A program made the translations under genes and the position numbers. From assembly GCF_000724625.1 (NCBI RefSeq), contig NZ_CP007139.1, forward strand, positions 4,216,001 through 4,280,000: a stretch of 64,000 bases of DNA. The letters are read 5' to 3'. The notes under the pieces were generated by a model, which made no database searches, was not told the origin of the DNA, and worked only from the letters and a program-made list of their open reading frames with translations. Shown here piece after piece: positions 53,045 through 60,744 of the stretch. This DNA is from Fimbriimonas ginsengisoli Gsoil 348 (GTDB lineage: Bacteria; Armatimonadota; Fimbriimonadia; Fimbriimonadales; Fimbriimonadaceae). Each line of letters starts with the position of its first letter. The stretch's first letter is position 1.

Positions 53045-53215
53045 ATGGGCCGAAAGATCGGAAATGTCCCGCAATTTAGGATTAGACCTCAACCTGGTGG
53101 CACCGGCCGCCGAAGTGAAACGTTAAGTGCTTTGGATATCAAGGCGATGGATAATGCCGTGAAGTTCACGAAAAAGGAGCGCAACCCGGGACGATTTCGG
53201 CAGTTTAATGGGTAG
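53045..53215 (+). CDS. Small basic hypothetical protein
   Basis: The ORF encodes 56 residues (MGRKIGNVPQFRIRP...NPGRFRQFNG), very rich in Arg, Lys and Gly, without membrane segments. It ends nine bases before the TPR gene and may be translated just ahead of it. There is no clear ribosome site. It could be chance, but the composition and position are gene-like. Confidence 0.35.
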   Translation: MGRKIGNVPQFRIRPQPGGTGRRSETLSALDIKAMDNAVKFTKKERNPGRFRQFNG

Positions 53216-53223
53216 GAGAAGCT

Positions 53224-53637
53224 ATGGACAGTAGTGGGATCGAGGTTTTGATGCAGCGAGGCCAGTGGGATGACGCTATCTCGGCCTGTCGTGCCGCGTT
53301 ACAGGTCACGCCTACCAGCGCCAAAATCAACGGCTACCTGGGTATGTGCTATTTCCGGAAGAACGAGTATGCCGCGGCGATCGATCCTCTTCGTCGCGCC
53401 TGCACGCTCGATCCGAAGTGCTGGCAAGCGGGAGCGCGCCTGGCACAGTGTTACGACCGCCTCCACCGTTATGAGGAAGCGTACGAGATCGCTAAGGTGT
53501 GGCAGCGCGTCAACCCAAGCGACCCCACCCTTCAAGGCCTCGTTTACACACTCGAGCATCAGGTTCGGGGCAACCGGAAGGACGGTTGGGAAAGAACTCA
53601 ACACCTCGCTCACGAGGTCACCTTCTCGCAGGAATAA
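53224..53637 (+). CDS. TPR repeat protein
   Basis: The protein has 137 residues with two to three tetratricopeptide repeats (WDDAISACRAALQVTPTSAKINGYLGMCYFRKNEYAAAIDPLRRACTLDP, in part; then CWQAGARLAQCYDRLHRYEEAYEIAKVW). It probably binds a partner protein. taggagaagctATG gives a good ribosome binding site. Confidence 0.8.
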   Translation: MDSSGIEVLMQRGQWDDAISACRAALQVTPTSAKINGYLGMCYFRKNEYAAAIDPLRRACTLDPKCWQAGARLAQCYDRLHRYEEAYEIAKVWQRVNPSDPTLQGLVYTLEHQVRGNRKDGWERTQHLAHEVTFSQE

Positions 53638-53641
53638 ATCT

Positions 53642-53702
53642 CCGTGGGGAGGGCAGAGCTGGAGCTCTGCGGTCCGGATGGGTGGAGCTACCCAGGGTCC
53701 TT
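53642..53702. repeat. Hairpin pair (family E), third site
   Basis: gcagagctggagctctgc is a near-perfect palindrome and gggtggagctaccc follows. It lies between the convergent TPR and LCP genes. Confidence 0.65.
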
Positions 53703-53704
53703 GG

Positions 53705-55039
53705 TTACGGAGAGTGCGCCGGTACGGCGGCCGGAGTTACCGTGGCATCTCCGCCTAGGCGGACCGTGATTTCCGGGAGCCAGTCAGCTCTGGGATCGGT
53801 GGTGTCTTTGTGGACGTTCGTGGTCCCTACCTTCTGGGCAATCTCGCGGGCGAACCCCTCGTAGACCGCCTTTCGGAACACGACCTCGCTTTGGCCGAGT
53901 TTCTCCCGCAGATTGCCGCCGCTGGTGGCGGCAAAACCGGCCTCGCAAAGGGAGTTAGCCGTCGCTCGGGCCAACCCGTCTCGCCCGCTCCCGTTGTAGA
54001 CATTCACTCGCATCAGCTTTCGCCCGGCGGTTATATCCCCAAGAAGAAGCCAATTCATGGTGAGCTGGCTCCTCTCCAGATCGGGGGACCAGAAGTAGAC
54101 GCCGTCGATCGTATCGTCTTTGCCGGGGATGCTGGCGCCGCTTAGGTCGCCGCCTCCCGACTTGCGGAAAATGGCGGCGAGGGCAAGCAATTGCGTCCGG
54201 CTCAGATCGGTTTCCACCTGCTGGAAGGCGACGTCTAATAGGTGCGGCGCTTGAGCGATGTTTTGGGGTCGCAAAGCTTCGTGGGTAAGCGCCCGCATTA
54301 GCTGCTGCTGCCTCTCGGTTCTGCGGAGGTCGCCTTCCTCAAGCGACGCCGAGTGATGGACCGGGATCTTCTCTCCGTTGGGACCGATCCGGTGGGTTCC
54401 CATCTTTCGGAAGCGAACGAACCCGACGGCATCGGACCCTCCCAGACGATGCTGGCCCTTGGTAATGTCGATCTTGAGGCCGGCCCAAGAATCCTCGTAA
54501 AACATGTCATCGATCGCCTCGACGTCGACGCCGCCGACCGCGTCGACCAGCGCCTTGACCGCATCGGCCTTCAGCACCACATAGTGATCGGCATTGACTC
54601 CGAACTGCGAGGCGACGGTATCGCGAAGAAGTTTGATGCCACCCCGCTGAAACGTCGCGTTGATCTTCCCGGTTATGCCGTCCGGCGCTTTAACGTGGGT
54701 ATCGCGAGGGATGCTGACCGCGGTGAGCTTCGCCGTGACAAGGTCGACGGAAAGCAGCATCACCGTGTCGGACCGGGATCCGGTGGTGTACTCGATCCCC
54801 TTGTTCGTGTGGTTGTAGTCCTTGCCCGCGATCAGGATGATCGTGCGGTCGCGGCCAGGAAACTGCCCGCGAGGGTTGGCCATGGCGGCGAGGGGGTCCA
54901 GGATGCTGCCGTGCGGCGAGAGGGCTCGCATGACCCGGTAGGCCCAAGAGCCGCTAAGGATCACGACGATCAGTAGTACGACGCCAAAGACTCGCCGTCC
55001 AATTTTCCGGGATGGGGTCGAATTTCGGCGGCGCCTCAA
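53705..55039 (-). CDS. LytR-CpsA-Psr (LCP) family protein with LytR_C domain
   Basis: The protein has 444 residues with one N-terminal membrane anchor (about 19-38) after a basic start. The LCP domain has RSDTVMLLSVDLVTAKLTAVSIPRDTHV, GKINATFQRGG, VDAVGGVDVEAIDDMFYED and later R-x-R and RFRKMG, typical of enzymes that attach glycopolymers to peptidoglycan from polyprenyl-phosphate donors. A LytR_C domain (RVNVYNGSGRDGLARATANSL) occupies about 325-420. The TTG start is supported only by the domain layout. Confidence 0.9.
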   Translation of the reverse strand: MRRRRNSTPSRKIGRRVFGVVLLIVVILSGSWAYRVMRALSPHGSILDPLAAMANPRGQFPGRDRTIILIAGKDYNHTNKGIEYTTGSRSDTVMLLSVDLVTAKLTAVSIPRDTHVKAPDGITGKINATFQRGGIKLLRDTVASQFGVNADHYVVLKADAVKALVDAVGGVDVEAIDDMFYEDSWAGLKIDITKGQHRLGGSDAVGFVRFRKMGTHRIGPNGEKIPVHHSASLEEGDLRRTERQQQLMRALTHEALRPQNIAQAPHLLDVAFQQVETDLSRTQLLALAAIFRKSGGGDLSGASIPGKDDTIDGVYFWSPDLERSQLTMNWLLLGDITAGRKLMRVNVYNGSGRDGLARATANSLCEAGFAATSGGNLREKLGQSEVVFRKAVYEGFAREIAQKVGTTNVHKDTTDPRADWLPEITVRLGGDATVTPAAVPAHSP

Positions 55040-55201
55040 ACGGGATGGACTCTCCTCATTATTCTCAAGCCGGCAGGCACGGCCTCCTTCATGATGGCAC
55101 GCCTGCCAAACCTACCAGGCCGTAGGTGGCGCTCAGTGCGGTTAGCTTCGCTTTATCCATAAGCGTGATGCACCCGTCCGGCTAAGTAGAATCTTCACGT
55201 A

Positions 55202-55657
55202 ATGGCAGCTCAACTCCACGAATATCCCGTTCAGGTCAGTTGGTCCGGAGGGCGCGAAGGGAACGGAAACGCCACCGCCGGCCACAGCGGAACCGCGTTC
55301 GACCTCGCCGTTCCTCCCGAATTCCAGGGCCCCGGCGGGGCGACGAATCCCGAGGAGCTGCTCACCAGCGCGATTACCGCCTGCTACAGCATGACCTTCG
55401 GAATCATCGCCGCCAATCGTCGCTTGCCGGTAAAGGACCTCAAGGTAGAGGCGGTGGGAACGGTGGAGCAGCAGGGGGCGAGCTTCACGTATAAGCAGGT
55501 CGTGATTCGTCCGACGATCACCTTAGACGGCTCCGCCACCGACGCCCAGGTCGCGACCGCGGAGGATCTTGCCCATAAAGCGGACAACTACTGCATTATC
55601 ACGAACGCGGTTCGTGGAAAGGTTGAAGTTTCGGTAGAACCGAAGGTGATACGATAG
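55202..55657 (+). CDS. OsmC/Ohr family peroxidase
   Basis: The protein has 151 residues. The paired redox cysteines are C61 (ITACYSM) and C131 (NYCIITNAV), and PGGATNPEELLTSA is diagnostic. OsmC proteins reduce organic hydroperoxides with lipoylated or thiol donors. A TAGAAT at 55187-55192 lies nine bases before the ATG. It precedes tpiA by 45 bases. Confidence 0.92.
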   Translation: MAAQLHEYPVQVSWSGGREGNGNATAGHSGTAFDLAVPPEFQGPGGATNPEELLTSAITACYSMTFGIIAANRRLPVKDLKVEAVGTVEQQGASFTYKQVVIRPTITLDGSATDAQVATAEDLAHKADNYCIITNAVRGKVEVSVEPKVIR

Positions 55658-55702
55658 ATCGCTCGCGGCGAACCGCCTGAAGCATTTAGGTAAAAGATAT
55701 TG

Positions 55703-56494
55703 ATGCGCAAAAAGCTCGTCGTCGGCAACTGGAAGATGAATATGACCCGTCCCGAGGCGGCGGCCTGCGTGGAGGGCCTGGTTCGGTTGGTCGGACGTGA
55801 GGACGTGGCGGTCGCGATCTGCCCACCCTACCTCGCACTCGATTGCGTGCAGTATCTTCTGAGGAATACCAGCATCGCCTTGGGAGCCCAGGATGTGTTC
55901 TGGAAAGAATCCGGCGCATTCACGGGCCAGGTGAGCGCAAACATGCTTGCGGATGTCGGGTGCAGCTATTGCATCGTAGGGCACAGCGAGACGCGCGGCC
56001 GGTTCGGCAAGCTGGAAGTCGCCGAGTCGACGCTCGGTTACTTCTCGGAAACCGACGAGACGGTCAACCTGAAGATCAAAGCCCTGCTGTACTGTTCGAT
56101 CTCCCCGATCCTGTGCGTCGGAGAGACCTTGGCGGAGAGGGAAGCGGGGCAGACGGACGAGGTGATCGCTTCCCAACTAAAGGGCGCGCTCGACGGCATC
56201 GATGGTTCCGAGTTTCGCGAGGGCGTCGTTGCCTACGAGCCGGTTTGGGCGATCGGAACGGGGAAGACCTGCGACACCGCGGAAGCCGAGCGGGTTTGCG
56301 GCATGATCCGGTCTGAGCTGTCGAAAATCTTCGATGAAGACACCGCCAACTCCATCCGTATTCAATACGGCGGCAGCGTCAAGGCAAGCAACGCGAAGGA
56401 GCTTTTTTCCCAGCCGAATATCGACGGCGGCCTTGTAGGCGGCGCCAGTCTGAATCCTAATGAATTTGCGGATATCGTAAAGGCCGCCGCGTAA
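55703..56494 (+). CDS. tpiA: Triosephosphate isomerase with a short insertion
   Basis: The protein has 263 residues. K11 (GNWKMN), H94 (VGHSETR) and the catalytic E179 (VAYEPVWAIGTGK) are present, as is the phosphate loop (IQYGGSVKASN). Between SETR and FSETDETV there is an insert of about 13 residues (GRFGKLEVAESTLGY) where most TIMs go straight to xxFGET. It interconverts glyceraldehyde 3-phosphate and dihydroxyacetone phosphate. Confidence 0.96.
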   Translation: MRKKLVVGNWKMNMTRPEAAACVEGLVRLVGREDVAVAICPPYLALDCVQYLLRNTSIALGAQDVFWKESGAFTGQVSANMLADVGCSYCIVGHSETRGRFGKLEVAESTLGYFSETDETVNLKIKALLYCSISPILCVGETLAEREAGQTDEVIASQLKGALDGIDGSEFREGVVAYEPVWAIGTGKTCDTAEAERVCGMIRSELSKIFDEDTANSIRIQYGGSVKASNAKELFSQPNIDGGLVGGASLNPNEFADIVKAAA

Positions 56495-56529
56495 GTCGTT
56501 CGTTACGCCGACGAACCCCGTGTGTTGCC

Positions 56530-56575
56530 CAAGAAGCCTCCATAGCTTAACCGTTTAAGTGGCTTCTTGTTGTTA
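56530..56575 (+). terminator. Rho-independent terminator after tpiA
   Basis: aagaagcc pairs with ggcttctt, and inside them cttaa pairs with ttaag. A TTGTTGTT tract follows. Confidence 0.8.
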
Positions 56576-56635
56576 TTGTAAGGGTTTCTTCCAATTGCTC
56601 AGATAGAGCTGGCCGCGCCGTCATCATGCCTAGCT

Positions 56636-59206
56636 GTGTCTTCAGCACGTTCTCCAGTTTTTTGCGGTTATGGCTACGCGTCGATAGCCAGAAGATCGCG
56701 TTGTCTTTTCACTCTATGCTTGCTGGTTCTGAGCGTTCTGAGCGCAAGCGCGGCTCCCGCGCTGTCTGCGATCACGATCAAACCGGCCTCCATCCCAGGG
56801 CTTAGCTCGGCCGCCGGAACGGTAACTCTCACCGCCAGCGCCCCCGCCGAGGGGATCTTGATTACCCTCGCCTCCGATTCCGACTTCATAGCGGTTTCCG
56901 CTACCGTCGCGATCCCCGCGGGAGCGAAGTACGCTACCTTTACCGCCACCTCCCGCAGCGTGGGAGTCGAATCGACTGCCACCGTCACCGCCGCCTACGG
57001 GGGAGTGACCAAGACGGCGCCTCTGACCGTCCAGGCGACGCTCCTCTCCGCCGTCGTCATCAAGCCGGTCACCGTCTCCGGACCCGGTACCGGTCCCGGC
57101 ACCGTCACTCTGAACGGGAAAGCTCCCGTCGGAGGCTTTACGGTAAATCTCAGCTCCGACCAGGCGTTCGTCACGGTGCCCGCTTCGGTGACGGTGGCCG
57201 CCGGCTCCAGCTACACCACTTTCTCCGCCACCGCCCTCGCGGTGCCCACCACCGCCACCGCCAATGTCACTGCCACCGCCAACGGCGTGACGAAGTCGGC
57301 CCCCCTCACCGTCATCGCTCCGCTCCTGACTTCCTGCGTCATCCGCCCCGGCACCACCAACAGCTACGGCATCGGACCCGGCACCGTGGTCATTAACTCC
57401 AACGCTCCGGTTGGCGGGATGGTCGTGACGCTCTCCTCCGACTCGTCGTTTGTCACCGTTCCTGCTTCCGTGACGATCCCGGCCGGGTTGAAGTACGCCA
57501 CCTTCTCCGCCGTCTCCACCGGAGTGGCGGTGGATTCCACCGCCACCGTCACCGCCGCCTCGAACGGAGTGGCCAAGACCGCGACGCTCACCGTGCTCGC
57601 GCCGGTGCTCACCCGCATCAAGCTGGTTTACGACAGCCTCTACGGCGGCTTTGCCAACGCAGGCACCGTCGTCTTGAACGCCAACGCCCCCGCCGGAGGG
57701 ATCGCGGTTACCCTCGTGTCCGACCGGACCGACCTTGCCCAGCCGCCCGCCTCCGTAACAATCCCCGCGGGAGCCAAGTACGCCACCTTCACGATGCCGA
57801 CGACCCCCAGCAACGTCGACGCCACTTTCAACATCTCCGCCACTCTGGCCGGCGTCACCTTAACGGCGCCCGTCACCATTAAGGCGAACTCGCTTCAGGG
57901 GATCGACTTCACGTACGACAAGGTGTACGGCGGCAACCGCCTCCTCGGCCGGGTCCTCTTCAACGGTCAGGCTCCAGCGGCCGGAGTGGTCGTCTCCCTT
58001 TCTTCCGATACTCCTTCGCTGACGCTCCCGGCCACGGTCACCGTCGCCGGCGGCACCACCCACGCCTCTTTCTATGCCACCTCGAGCCCGGTGAGCACCT
58101 CCGTCCTGGCGACGATCACCGTCACCGTAGGAGCGACGACCCAGACCTTCACCCTTACCGTGTTGCCCGGCTGGTCTCAAATCGGAGGCAGCGCGCTCGG
58201 AACCGGACGCGGCGGCGGGCAAGGCGCGACCGGAGTTGAAAACTGGTCCTACAGATTCGCCGGTGGCATCACCACCCCCGTCTCGGTGGCCTCGGACGGT
58301 ACGGTCTACAGCTTCACCAGCGATAGGATGCTGACGGCGTTCAATCCCGATGGGGCAGTGAAGTGGGCAGTCGCGTTCCCGCTGGTCGGGGGTAACCGCT
58401 CTACGTCCCCGGCCCTCGCGCCGGACGGAACGATCTACCTTGCGGCCCCCAGCGGCACCTTCTATGCGATCAACCCGGACGGAAGCCAGAAGTGGACCTA
58501 TGACACCGGATCCAGCTTCACGGCCCCCGCAACCGTAGGGCCCGACGGCACGATTTACGGGTTTGCCAACGACAAAAAGCTCTACGCCATCAATCCGGAC
58601 GGAACGCAGAAATGGGTTTACGACACAGGCGGACTTAACGTTCCCACAAGTTTAAATGCTCCCACGATCGGTCTGGACGGGACGGTGTATGTCGCTCTCA
58701 GCGCCAACTTGTATGCGGTGAATTCCGACGGCTCGCTCAAGTGGACAATAGCCGGCTTCACTAACTTCATCGGGGCACCCTCGGTTGGAGCGGACGGGAC
58801 CCTCTACATCGGCTACGCCAGTGGCCTCTATGCCATCGATCCTACCAACGGCGCCTTCAAGCGGAACGTGAGCCTAGGAAGAATTGCCATCGGATCACCT
58901 TCCATCGCCGCCGACGGAACCATCTACGTACAGACTCTCTCAACGCTCTTTTCGATTAATCCCTCTACGTTCACTCAGAATTGGAGCGTTCCGGTTGCGA
59001 GCAATACGATCTCGCCCGTTATCGGCGCGGACGGCACGATCTACGTTGGCGTAAGCTTGTCGAATAAACTGCAAGCCATCAACCCGGCAGATGGATCCAT
59101 ATTGTGGTCGCTTAACACACCCGGCGGCGGCGTTTTTTCGCTATCCATGGGCAGTGACGGAACCGTCTATCTTGCCCACGGTGGTTTCCTCTCCGCCATC
59201 AAGTAA
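56636..59206 (+). CDS. Large secreted protein: Ig-like repeats plus PQQ-type beta-propeller
   Basis: The protein has 856 residues from a GTG, with a signal peptide at about 20-42 (LFTLCLLVLSVLSASAAPA). Residues about 45-520 hold five to six tandem beta repeats of about 85-95 residues, each with the pattern PxxxGxxTVxLxxxAPxGGxxVxLxSD...VPAxVTxPAGxxYATFxA. From about 530 to the end, repeats of the type DGTIYxxxxxxxLYAINPDGTxKW form a PQQ-like (YWTD/quinoprotein) propeller. Likely a surface or matrix protein. A decayed copy lies at 16041-16499. The codon use is normal. Confidence 0.85.
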   Translation: MSSARSPVFCGYGYASIARRSRCLFTLCLLVLSVLSASAAPALSAITIKPASIPGLSSAAGTVTLTASAPAEGILITLASDSDFIAVSATVAIPAGAKYATFTATSRSVGVESTATVTAAYGGVTKTAPLTVQATLLSAVVIKPVTVSGPGTGPGTVTLNGKAPVGGFTVNLSSDQAFVTVPASVTVAAGSSYTTFSATALAVPTTATANVTATANGVTKSAPLTVIAPLLTSCVIRPGTTNSYGIGPGTVVINSNAPVGGMVVTLSSDSSFVTVPASVTIPAGLKYATFSAVSTGVAVDSTATVTAASNGVAKTATLTVLAPVLTRIKLVYDSLYGGFANAGTVVLNANAPAGGIAVTLVSDRTDLAQPPASVTIPAGAKYATFTMPTTPSNVDATFNISATLAGVTLTAPVTIKANSLQGIDFTYDKVYGGNRLLGRVLFNGQAPAAGVVVSLSSDTPSLTLPATVTVAGGTTHASFYATSSPVSTSVLATITVTVGATTQTFTLTVLPGWSQIGGSALGTGRGGGQGATGVENWSYRFAGGITTPVSVASDGTVYSFTSDRMLTAFNPDGAVKWAVAFPLVGGNRSTSPALAPDGTIYLAAPSGTFYAINPDGSQKWTYDTGSSFTAPATVGPDGTIYGFANDKKLYAINPDGTQKWVYDTGGLNVPTSLNAPTIGLDGTVYVALSANLYAVNSDGSLKWTIAGFTNFIGAPSVGADGTLYIGYASGLYAIDPTNGAFKRNVSLGRIAIGSPSIAADGTIYVQTLSTLFSINPSTFTQNWSVPVASNTISPVIGADGTIYVGVSLSNKLQAINPADGSILWSLNTPGGGVFSLSMGSDGTVYLAHGGFLSAIK

Positions 59207-59240
59207 TCGCCTGATCTTAGGCGGGTGGCCCGGTGTGGGC

Positions 59241-59282
59241 AAATCAGAAAGGGCGACCAAAGCTGGTCGCCCTTTCTGATTT
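59241..59282 (+). terminator. Perfect 19-bp-stem terminator
   Basis: aaatcagaaagggcgacca and tggtcgccctttctgattt form a perfect stem around a four-base loop. The T run lies in the stem, so it could act in both directions, but the next gene ends about 110 bases away. Confidence 0.85.
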
Positions 59283-59305
59283 CACGGTGAAACCGGATAG
59301 CTGAA

Positions 59306-59391
59306 AAGGCGTCAAGGCGTCAAGGCGTCAAGGCGTCAAGGCGTTGCTAGCTTAATGCTTTACCCTTTCCCAACGCCCAACGCCCAGATAC
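59306..59391. repeat. Family F repeats, copy 2: tandem aaggcgtc units then inverse units
   Basis: Four exact copies of aaggcgtc are followed by one aaggcgtt, then 35 bases later caacgcccaacgccc. The two parts can pair. It lies just before the 3' end of rtcB. Confidence 0.75.
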
Positions 59392-60582
59392 TCAATCCTT
59401 ATACGGATCCACCACATCGGCGCCCGCCATGGCTACGCCCAGCGGTCGAAGCCGATGAAGCACCTTGATGGTGTCGCCGTGGTAGGCGAGAACCTCGTCC
59501 AGCTTCTTGTACACCTCGGGCGCTTCGTCGGCGCCGGCGCCTCGGAGTTCGATCCCCTGGCTGCGCATCCGCTCTTGGACCGCCGGCCAGTCGACGAGAC
59601 CGGTGGAGATCCGGGTCGGAACTCCCTTGATCCATCGCTGCTTTCCCGCCGCCTGGGTACGGCTCATGATTCGGCCCGCGCCATGCACGGTCGAGTAGAG
59701 CCCCGCCTTTGACTCCTCGGAATCGACCCCCTGGAGGATCACCGAGACGTCGCCCATCGTCGCGCCGACGAACCCCTTTTGGCCTGGGAACGCTGGGGTG
59801 CATCCCTTCCGGATCACCCAGACCTCCTCGCCGAAGTGGGTTTCCTTCCACGCGAAGTTATGGTGGTTGTGGATCGACTCCACTTCCTTGGCGCCCATGA
59901 TCTCCAGCACCTTCCGGCACACGAGGTCGCGCCCCGCGTAAGCGTATTCCCCGGCGAGGTGCATTGCGGCCAAGTAGTCCTGTCCGAGCTGGCTGTCGGT
60001 CGAGAAGATCGTCGGCGGCGAATCCATGGAGTCGTCGCCCGCCTTGTCGTCGAAGGCTCGGCCCTTGGCCAGCGCCAAGAAGCCGGACGCCGTCCGATGC
60101 CCGAATCCACGCGACCCGAAGTGCACGCCGATCCAGACCCGGTCCTGTTCGTCGCCGAAGATATCCACGTAGTGGTTCCCCGAGCCGACGGTTCCGAGCT
60201 GGTTCGACGCCATCTGGATCATCTTTCGCTGCGGCCGAAACTCCGCCTTGTTGATCGATTCGAGCACCGGGTGGTCCACCGGATCCGGGTTCGGCCGCCC
60301 GACCCCAAAGCCGATGAGCCGCACGATGTCGTCCATCACGAGCCCGATCGGAACCTCGTTTACCTTGAGGTCGGTAAGCACCGCCTTGTTTCCGCAGGCG
60401 ATGTCGTAGCCGACCCCGCTCGGCGAGATCTTATCCTTGTACGCAACCGCGCCTCCGATCGGCTGGCTGTAGCCCGGGTGATGGTCGGCGCACAGCACTG
60501 CGAACGGAGCGTCGCCTTGCGCGCACCGAAGAAGCTGCTGCCGCGCCCGATCATCGACTGGGCCAAAAGTCTTTAACTCCAT
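59392..60582 (-). CDS. rtcB: RNA ligase RtcB
   Basis: The protein has 396 residues. It joins 5'-OH ends to 3'-phosphate or 2',3'-cyclic phosphate ends, using GTP and Mn2+. The metal set is in place: D60 and C63 (GYDIACG), N136/H137 (GSGNHYVDI) and H154 (VHFGSRGFGH); the guanylated His is in STVHGAGRIMSR. The opening differs from E. coli RtcB and carries CADHHPGYSQPIGGAVAY. The gene starts 163 bases after rsr stops. A TATAGG nine bases before the ATG and agggA could allow separate expression. Archease is not in the window. Confidence 0.95.
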   Translation of the reverse strand: MELKTFGPVDDRARQQLLRCAQGDAPFAVLCADHHPGYSQPIGGAVAYKDKISPSGVGYDIACGNKAVLTDLKVNEVPIGLVMDDIVRLIGFGVGRPNPDPVDHPVLESINKAEFRPQRKMIQMASNQLGTVGSGNHYVDIFGDEQDRVWIGVHFGSRGFGHRTASGFLALAKGRAFDDKAGDDSMDSPPTIFSTDSQLGQDYLAAMHLAGEYAYAGRDLVCRKVLEIMGAKEVESIHNHHNFAWKETHFGEEVWVIRKGCTPAFPGQKGFVGATMGDVSVILQGVDSEESKAGLYSTVHGAGRIMSRTQAAGKQRWIKGVPTRISTGLVDWPAVQERMRSQGIELRGAGADEAPEVYKKLDEVLAYHGDTIKVLHRLRPLGVAMAGADVVDPYKD

Positions 60583-60597
60583 TTTATTTCCCTATAA

Positions 60598-60621
60598 GTA
60601 GCGTCGGCGTCCCCGCCGATG
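60598..60621. repeat. Palindromic repeat family C, fragment
   Basis: Only the first hairpin of the family (gtagcgtcggcg / ccccgccgatg) remains. Confidence 0.6.
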
Positions 60622-60631
60622 AAATCCCATG

Positions 60632-60744
60632 CCAGGCGTTGGGCGTTAAGGCGTTGGGCGTTAAGGGCCGAATGGCACTTCTGTGTCTGATACTTTCCAA
60701 CGCCTTAACGCCTTAACGCCTAACGCCCAATGCCCTAGCGCCTC
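60632..60744. repeat. Family F inverted repeat, copy 3 (largest)
   Basis: Four plus-sense units (ggcgttgggcgttaaggcg...) are followed after about 45 bases by at least six inverse units (caacgccttaacgcctta...). The arms can form a long stem in the rsr-rtcB gap and would appear in a readthrough transcript. Confidence 0.75.

Noticed and set aside
59306-59345. Tandem repeat as a possible CRISPR
   Set aside because: The units are eight bases long with no spacers, and no cas genes are present.
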